Source: Aquatica leii
Lineage: Eukaryota; Arthropoda; Insecta; Coleoptera; Lampyridae
Assembly: GCA_035610365.1 (NCBI GenBank)
Contig: CM069435.1
Coordinates: forward strand, 20,883,123-20,947,122
Direction: 5' to 3'
DNA: 64,000 nt
Positions within the stretch are counted from its first letter, which is position 1. Each line of letters opens with the position of its first letter. The notes beneath the pieces are model-generated. The model worked only from the letters and a program-made list of their open reading frames with translations, was not told where the DNA came from and searched no databases. The position numbers and the translations under genes are program-made. Positions 57,351 through 64,000 of this stretch are shown here, one piece after another.

Positions 57351-59945
57351 TAATTCATAGTCACTTTAAACTATGGCATTGTACTGCGATCACATTTCAT
57401 TTATGGTACCACCTTTATTTATAAGTATAAATGTTTGTCAATGCAATTGTGAAAGTACCTTAAGGTGTATTTTCAACTGCTGATGAGCCCTAAAAGGATA
57501 AACGACCGTGCACTGGTTCACTTTGGTGGCATTTTCACAATTGCTTATTTCAATGTCCTTTACGCAATGGTTTTAACTCACGGTTTTATTCAAAACAAAT
57601 TTGAATTACTCTGGTAAACGTCAACTTACAACGTTTCCACCGCTGTACCTATTTACAGTGAATTAAAAAATTACATAGTGAAATCATGTAGTCTATGATT
57701 AAACAATTTCCAATATCATAAGATTTTTGATTTTATCGGTAAAAAAAGTACTTTTCAATGCTGTTCTGATCATTCTGTCAACTTTTAGAAAAATTAATTT
57801 TTTACAACTATAGAAGAGTAATTTTTATTGAACTGTATTTTGACTACGCTCAAAAAGTAGAAAACTAATTTTATAGTATTGATACATTGCTAAAATATCT
57901 GTACACTCTCTTAAGTAGTAAGTATAAGTGATAATAATTTTTTTATTATAATAAAAATAGATTATACGTTAACTACTATTGCCGAATAGAAACCAAAACA
58001 AAAACTATAAGTACTTCGCGACGTACAAAAAATAAAAACCAAATAATAGTTTATCGCTTCTATCGCAATGCTTCATCATCGCTATCCGCCTTCATCTAAT
58101 TTTTTACGTCCTTATATGTAATAGATACAATACGCCAACAAAAAGCAGTAGAAAAATTCTTTGCCTTTTTTGTACGTCATATTATACATTTTTGATGCTT
58201 TAATTATTATTTAATTACAAAAAAAAGTTAAAAGAGATTCTGTGGTTTTTTGTCTCTGGAATAATTATTATACCTGTAAATTAAACAGAAAAAAAAGCGC
58301 CTAATCATGATTGGTATTTATAACGATTTTTAATTAAAAGCTACGCGTAAATATCCAACCGATTTATGAATCTTCACAGGAAAAAAAATATTAATAACAT
58401 GCTCCGTTTTAGTCAAAAATAATATTATTTAAGAAAGCAATTATCTCTACTCGTGCGCACATAATTTGATTGCATTGTTATAATCAAAATACTTTTCATA
58501 CTTCTTTATATTAAACGCTTCTTGTTTTATACAACGATGATGACGATGATTGTGCATTAAACTAAATTAAATCGAACAGCCGGATTCTAATACTTATGTG
58601 TTTTGAGATTCAAAATGTTTAGCACTTTTCTTTTTCAATTTTTTTTCTACTGCAGAAAATTATCGACATTTACAAATATTATAAATTTGTCCCAGCTTTT
58701 TTCTTTTAACCAATTAGCTTCACATCGCAGTTTTTCAAAGAAATTCATCTTCTGATCTGATTTCAAAGAATGTTATTAAATTAATGTGCTCCATATATAA
58801 AAGAAGAATCGAAATAATTGGTGGAAAATTATATAATAAAACGTAACGAGCGCAACCTTGATAATAATTTCAATCGAAAACCATTATTGCTTTTAATATA
58901 GAAATAACGAAGCCAAAACAATTATTTGATACGTATGTCAAAATTGTGACAATGATAGACGTGTTTGGAATTATCTCGTTCGATAATAGAGTTGATCTAG
59001 TCGAAGCTTGAGTCCGCACCTGGTCGCTCGCACGTTTATTTTAATTTATTATTTTTCGAATATTTGACAAAAATAATTATCTTGAATAAATTATAAAGGC
59101 TTCCTTTAATATCAAGAATCTATTAAGTTTATGGTATTTCAATTTCTGTTATTGATTAATGACATTCTGTTCGACTATGTATTTTTCTTTCCAGACGTAA
59201 ATAGGTTTAGCTTGTATATTAATCAACACAAAATTCAATACAAAAAAATTAATTGAATGTATGTATTATATATTAGTAGAGGTTTTATTTAACTGCCCAA
59301 TGCAGTTCTCAACAGGTAAAATCAAATTTGATCAACTTTAAGATAATTGCAAACCCAAAAGCAGTAATAAAATCAATCAAAAATTGTTTATAAAATTATA
59401 ACAGTAACACAAATAACACAACACAAAAATAATTATTAAAATAAAATACAAAAGTGTTTAAGGCACTATCACTATAATGGTATTTACTGTCCGCAATTTT
59501 TGTTTATCTACACTGATATTTATTTTCACTTGATACACTTGTATTTATTTTAGCACGCGCTTTATTTATTTAAACCGACGGTCTTTGTAACACTTCCTCC
59601 GACTTGATTCGAAAACTCACTCCAACTTTTTTCAAATACTTTTTATATTCTTTCGTTATCTGGACTAGAGTATTCCGTGTTATTCGACCAGCGTTTCGAA
59701 GTTTTTAATTATTTTGGAAACGCATCAATATAAGTAGAGCTGGATGTCTAACGATTATCTACGACCATGTGCGGTAACTCTGACATTTCAGTATTTGTAT
59801 GTGAGTGTTTTAGCTTCTCTTGATATTAGTTTAGGCTCAAACAAATTAACCGTCTAAACGGTTACAGCTAAAAAAATACTTTTCTTTCTCCAGATGATAC
59901 GTAAATACATCCAAAAAAACAATATAAATTCTTATAGTAAAGAAA
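57351..59945. other. AT-rich stretch, no gene seen
   Basis: 2.6 kb with no recognisable coding sequence, inverted repeats or element ends on either strand. Confidence 0.4.
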
Positions 59946-59949
59946 CGCT

Positions 59950-60125
59950 GTAGATGGCGCTATATAACGATCGCTGAAAAATTAGAGAAGTAGGTAAAGC
60001 TTTCAACGTTCCGGGATCAACACGTAAAAAAACTATTACGAAATGAATCTAAGACTCACCGTCTTGGTCCAAAACAATATTCTACAGTGAAGTTGAAACG
60101 AAATTAAAACAATATCTTTTGTCCA
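59950..60125 (+). pseudogene. psq-type helix-turn-helix fragment of a pogo transposase
   Basis: Across two frames the translation gives REVGKAFNVPGSTRKK and LLRNESKTHRLGPKQYST, then VELETKLKQYLL-like sequence. This matches the N-terminal psq domain and the linker (..KTHRLGP...VFT..EE..L..) of pogo transposases. Nothing of the catalytic part follows: the next base starts the opposite-strand TE-like family member. Confidence 0.6.
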
Positions 60126-60129
60126 TTTT

Positions 60130-61900
60130 TCCCCGGTCATAGCCACCACAAGACTTCTGATGCTATCAACCTTTTTTTTCTAGTCCTTCCTATGGGTAGT
60201 TTAGGCAGAACAATTTGCTCCAAACGTTTTCTAGGTTTCAACAAGCTTTGGTATTTTTTGGTTTCATCCTCATTACGATACAATGTCTCAGTTTTGACAA
60301 GCACTTGGTTGGTAACACTCTTAAAAAAAATTTTGTTTGCAGCGCTTATTTCTGTTCTTTTTTAAATATTAATGTCTATTAGATTCCACTCAACACCAAG
60401 CCTTCTCACATCTCTAACAGCAGAGTACATTTCCTAGTAAGTTTCGGGTTGTTTTATAATAGTTTTTGCTCTTATGAGCTTTTCTACCCTTCCAAACACT
60501 CTGTGCGCGAGCAAATAAGAGTGCCCTCGTACTGGAAAGATAATATTAATCTCGGTTATGGTTTTGGGTGCAAACTTGTAGAGCCAAATGAGAATGATGT
60601 TCCATCCAACTATAAAAGATGAGACTTGCTGAAGTGTTTTCAACAATACAAAAAATATAGAGAGCAAGCTGTTGAGCGTAAAACGTCTCTTGTATTGGCA
60701 CTTTGGGTAAAACCTGCACTTGTAGGTCAAAACAAAACGTCAAAGCATTTGTAGGAGTTTTATTCGTGAGTTTGTAAAATTGTTTGGCTCTAACTTTATG
60801 CACTTTAAGTTCCATCTTTAATCGCCTTTTGTCACTTTCTGCTTCGGCAATATTAATTTGGTTTTGCGTTCGAATGCAATACCCACACACATCAGCAGCT
60901 GGGGTGCCGAATCCAATATTAAAATCGTTGTTGAATATTGTTGAGAAGTATTTGTAATGAACCTGTGACTGTTCATTCGCTTTTTCTTTTACTTTTACAA
61001 CTTTGTTATACTGTATTCCGACGATAGATAAATTCGGCGCAATTTTTCCCGCCCATAATGGCTTTCTTTTCCCTTCAACATAAAAATAAAATTTTTAACA
61101 GCTAACGACTTTTTTTGTCTGTCTTTCTGTCTCCCCCCTGTTCTCTCTTATAAGATTTCCTGTATGTAGTTTTTTAGCAATGCTGTTGAGCCTCCGTAGA
61201 GTTATATTAAACATGGACATAAAAAGTTTTTGACATATCTTAAGTCGTTCGTTGCGAACACGTACCTATTGTGCATGACACATTTTGGAGACTCACAGTA
61301 TATTTTACGGCAAATTTATGATGGCATCCTGGAGTTTTGCGACATCTTTTGCGATCGGGTTTGTGCACGTTCATCATCTTAGCAATTAAATGGTCCTGGG
61401 CAATTTTATCTAGATTTAAAAAAAATATTTTTCGAAGTTGTAGCATGTCCTCACGTGTGACATGGTTACAGAGAAAAGTTTTGCTTTTGTGATTACACAC
61501 CAAGTCGAATCCTTCTAAAAGGACGTCATGATTGAAATACCTTTTGTGTTAAAATAATGTAGATGAAGCAAGTACGAAAAAAATATAACCTCACCTTATC
61601 TGCTTTTTTTCTTTGTCGCGTGTGTAAGTTTTGCTTCCTTTTGCAAGAACCACAATCCACATCGCCGACAATATGTTCGCCTTCAATAATCTCCATTATT
61701 ATCAAGATTATTGCACACTTTAATACCACCATAAACGTTAACAACAGCACGTGCTGCTCGCCAATGACAAACAAACTGCATTTAGTCCGCAACTGATAGA
61801 CAAAGCGCAATGTGTTTGGAAATGCATGTGGGACTAAATACAGTTTGAATGTGCAGCTAACTTTCAGTGGCTTTTTAACATAGGACAACATGCGATTTGA
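60130..61900 (-). pseudogene. Unnamed TE-like insect protein family, member 2 (longer)
   Basis: Minus strand, blocks in order: VCNHKSKTFLCNHVTREDML and KMMNVHKPDRKRCRK (61240-61503), an RESHYGREK-like block near 61050, FNIGFGTPAADVCGYCIRTQ (60870-60930), ESDKRRLKMELKVHKVRAKQ with TFCFDLQVQVLPKVPIQETF (60546-60840), then INIIFPVRGHSYLLAHRVFG with RVEKLIRAKTIIKQPETY (60434-60560). Related insect proteins carry FP..GHS....DR.FG here, after a D.CGGQN block that I cannot find. D/GQN and GHS...D spacing could suggest a DDE-type nuclease; that is speculation. Several stops and frame changes are present. Member 1 at 53.8 kb shares the SHY.R, DTC..C pattern. Confidence 0.5.
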
Positions 61901-62059
61901 ACGTCCAGCAACCGTTCCTTAGAAAGAGAATTGTATAAACAACACAACGCCACCTACATCTCAAATCTTGAAAAAAACGGAATAACTGCATTTTGAAAGT
62001 CTGCTCCTCAAATGTTATTCACAATAAAATTTCTAATATTAATAATATTCTAATATTAT

Positions 62060-62880
62060 TCTTCTTCTCTAACCGTTCTCGATCCTCTGGATATAGGATT
62101 CTCTCAAATCTTTACAGGCATCCCTATTCATTGCAACCTGATACCAGATTAGTCCTGCTGTACGTTTGATGTCATCGTACCATCGTTGTTGGGGTCTTCC
62201 TATGCTTCTTTTTTCTCCCCAAGGTAGTTTGGATTTAAAAATGTGTCGCATTTTCCCGTAAGCTGCCCATTCCAATCGTATTCTTCGGTTTATCTCAAGC
62301 TGCTGATTTATTTTACCCATCGTTATTTCTTGTCCTAGATATATATATAGGAGTTAACTTTTTCAATGTTATGAGTTTCTATGCTTATTGTGTCTCTATC
62401 AGTAGGCTCGTTTGTCATGAACAACGTTTTTGATATGATTATTTCTAATCCAACCGTTTTTGCTTCTTTGTTTAATTCTGTAAACATTATTTGTAAATCT
62501 ATGTCATTCTTGGCGAATATCACAATATCGTCGGCGAATCTAAAGTTGTTGAGGTTTTCTCCTAATATATTAATACCTCTATTTTCCCAGTGTAGTTCCT
62601 TGAATACGTCTTCAAGAACCAGAGTAAATAACTTCGGTGATATTCATGTATTCTCAATTGAATTTTTGATACACTTTGGATTTTCTTAATGACATTGATA
62701 TATCTTTGGTCTATTCTTGCATTTCTCATAGCTCTTTCTACTGCTCAAAATTCGACGATGTCAAACGTTTTTCAAAAGTCAATAAATGCTAGCCACACTT
62801 TGATGTTATATTCAGTTACTTCTCATTCAATATTCTAATCGTATGAATGTGTTCTACAGTGCTGTAGCTCTGCATATACA
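62060..62880 (-). mobile_element. RTE-like LINE remnant, RT and C-terminal end
   Basis: Minus strand. KVWLAFIDFEKTFD-like domain A lies near 62800. FRFADDIVIFAKNDIDLQ-like domain C lies near 62520-62550 (reading FADD/SADD across a frame change). QIMFTELNKEAKTVGLEI follows at 62335-62523. The C-terminal end at 62069-62320 reads INRRIRLEWAAYGKMRHIFK, then, after a deletion, GRPQQRWYDDIKRTAG, the usual GRP..RW.DDIK..AG motif. It ends at IQRIENG. Confidence 0.75.
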
Positions 62881-62949
62881 TACACAACAAAACAAACTGC
62901 GTTTTTAATATACACTAATGTTGCTGAACTGCTCTCTTTCTTTTTTTTT

Positions 62950-63600
62950 TGTGCAAGCTTCAATGGTTTATAATCGGTAAAAACAGTGGATTACGATACT
63001 CCAACCTAAGACAAAAATACTTGATGCCTGAGTAAGCGGTTACGCTAATTGTTAAATTTAGCTGAGAAGAAACCAAGCAGTTGTCACATATTTTTGAATG
63101 TCTGCTGTTAAACTCCTTCAATTGCTTTATCAGAAACGTCCACCATAAACGCCAAAGTTACATTAAACTCTAGGTAAGCAAATGCCGTTACATCTGCTAA
63201 CTGCTGTTTGCTAGCTTCAAAAGTATCGTCTGACTATTAAATTTTTTTAAATTTTTCTTGATTCTTTTTAAATATTCGATTAGTAGAGCTTGATGATCTG
63301 CAGTGTGTGGGAGAAACTTTTGACAAAAATTTCAAGGAATTGCCACAGTTCTTTTACATTCTACGGTGAGGTAAAGCATAGAATTGCCTTAACCTTTTTA
63401 AAGCAGGTTTTATTCCTTCGTTGTTAATAATCCCGAATAATTATTTTTTTTAAAGAAACGAACATTTTCCAATGTTTACTACTGAACCATATTCTATTAG
63501 CCACTCAAATAGCTGTTTGAAATGTTGCATATGTTTCATCCCGTTATGTGAAGCTGTAATGAAAAAGTTGCATTTATTTTATTTAGTAATTTGCAACCAA
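62950..63600 (-). mobile_element. Ty3/Gypsy fossil: end of RT and RNase H start
   Basis: Minus-strand pieces typical of the Gypsy RT-RNase H junction. FKQLFEWLIEYGSVVNIGKC lies near 63480-63540. ASKQQLADVTAFAYLE lies near 63190-63230. LAFMVDVSDKAIEGV lies near 63120-63160, where related elements read L.TDASD.AIG.V. A TDYKPLK-like stretch lies near 62970. It is truncated at both ends and broken in several places. No LTR was found. Confidence 0.7.
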
Positions 63601-64000
63601 GAATTTCGAATTTGAATTACATTTTGAGATTTGTCGTTATAGACAACTCACATTACATTTCTTTATTTCGATTTTGTTTAACCCTATATATCTTAATGTC
63701 TCATGGTACTTGGTTTTTTGGATTTAGTAAAATTGGTCATACTGGTTTACCACCACGAATAACGTAAGTTGGTGGGAGATTTTGACGCTAAAATAAGTCC
63801 GTTCTTGCTTATGACGTTCTTTTCTATTTTGAAACCACAAATAAAACCACGAAAGGTTATATAAATTTGTTTCTTATCAAGCACATGTGTTTGAAACTAG
63901 TCGTTAGGTGAGAATATATTCTGTAAATTCAACGTTTATTAAAATTCGTCTTTTAGATAAACTCACTCAAGAATTTATCTGCATGACGGCTATTCACAAA
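63601..64000. other. No gene seen to the window end
   Basis: AT-rich sequence with no recognisable feature. Confidence 0.4.

Noticed and set aside
1-64000. CRISPR arrays, rRNA or tRNA genes, bacterial-type operons
   Set aside because: None seen. Direct repeats present are tandem duplications or transposon ends, and the genome is clearly eukaryotic.

Overview
The window looks like intergenic or intronic DNA from an insect nuclear genome, possibly a beetle; the order is a guess. It is strongly AT-rich, has no operon-like layout, and no long intact host gene. Nearly every recognisable coding stretch is a decayed transposable element of a type common in arthropods: Ty3/Gypsy LTR fossils, RTE-like and R1-like LINEs, Penelope-like elements (PLEs), piggyBac, pogo/Tigger, Tc1, PIF/Harbinger and hAT. 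The only clear host-derived gene is a broken serine hydroxymethyltransferase copy at about 49.3-50.3 kb.

Layout. 0-4 kb: a Gypsy integrase fossil, then a LINE 3' end split by a 558-bp TA-flanked MITE. 5-7 kb: a hAT piece (+) and a Tigger/Jerky-like transposase (-). 7.5-10.9 kb: a head-to-head inverted Penelope-like element with a second PLE nested in its left arm. 11-14.5 kb: an almost complete pogo-class element whose start codon appears to be split by an intron. 16.5-23 kb: a Gypsy element with both LTRs (-) carrying two more PLE insertions in its gag region. 24.8-27.8 kb: a nearly full-length RTE-like LINE (-). 28-30.4 kb: a tandem pair of decayed copies of an unnamed multi-copy insect gene family. 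31.7-33.1 kb: Harbinger remains. 33.1-35.9 kb: an R1-like LINE. 36.4-37.9 kb: Gypsy pieces. 41-48.2 kb: another Gypsy element with both LTRs, holding a full-length piggyBac and, in its 5' LTR, a TTAA-flanked MITE. 49-52 kb: the SHMT pseudogene and an internally deleted piggyBac. 53.8-62 kb: two members of another unnamed TE-like protein family, a Tc1 remnant, an RTE-like remnant and a pogo helix-turn-helix piece. 62-63.6 kb: LINE and Gypsy fragments.

Best leads. (1) Six hammerhead-ribozyme-like motifs lie in the PLE copies. Stems I and II differ between copies but still pair, and in every copy one extra base sits between the CUGANGA core and stem II. (2) Two unrelated PLE copies share a head-to-head inverted layout with ribozymes pointing outward. 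(3) The pogo transposase start codon is apparently made only by splicing (AT^G). (4) Two unnamed TE-like protein families recur here. (5) Several nested insertions have exact target duplications, so the order of events can be read directly.

All family calls come from reading translations by eye, with no database search. Boundaries without a terminal repeat or target duplication are approximate.
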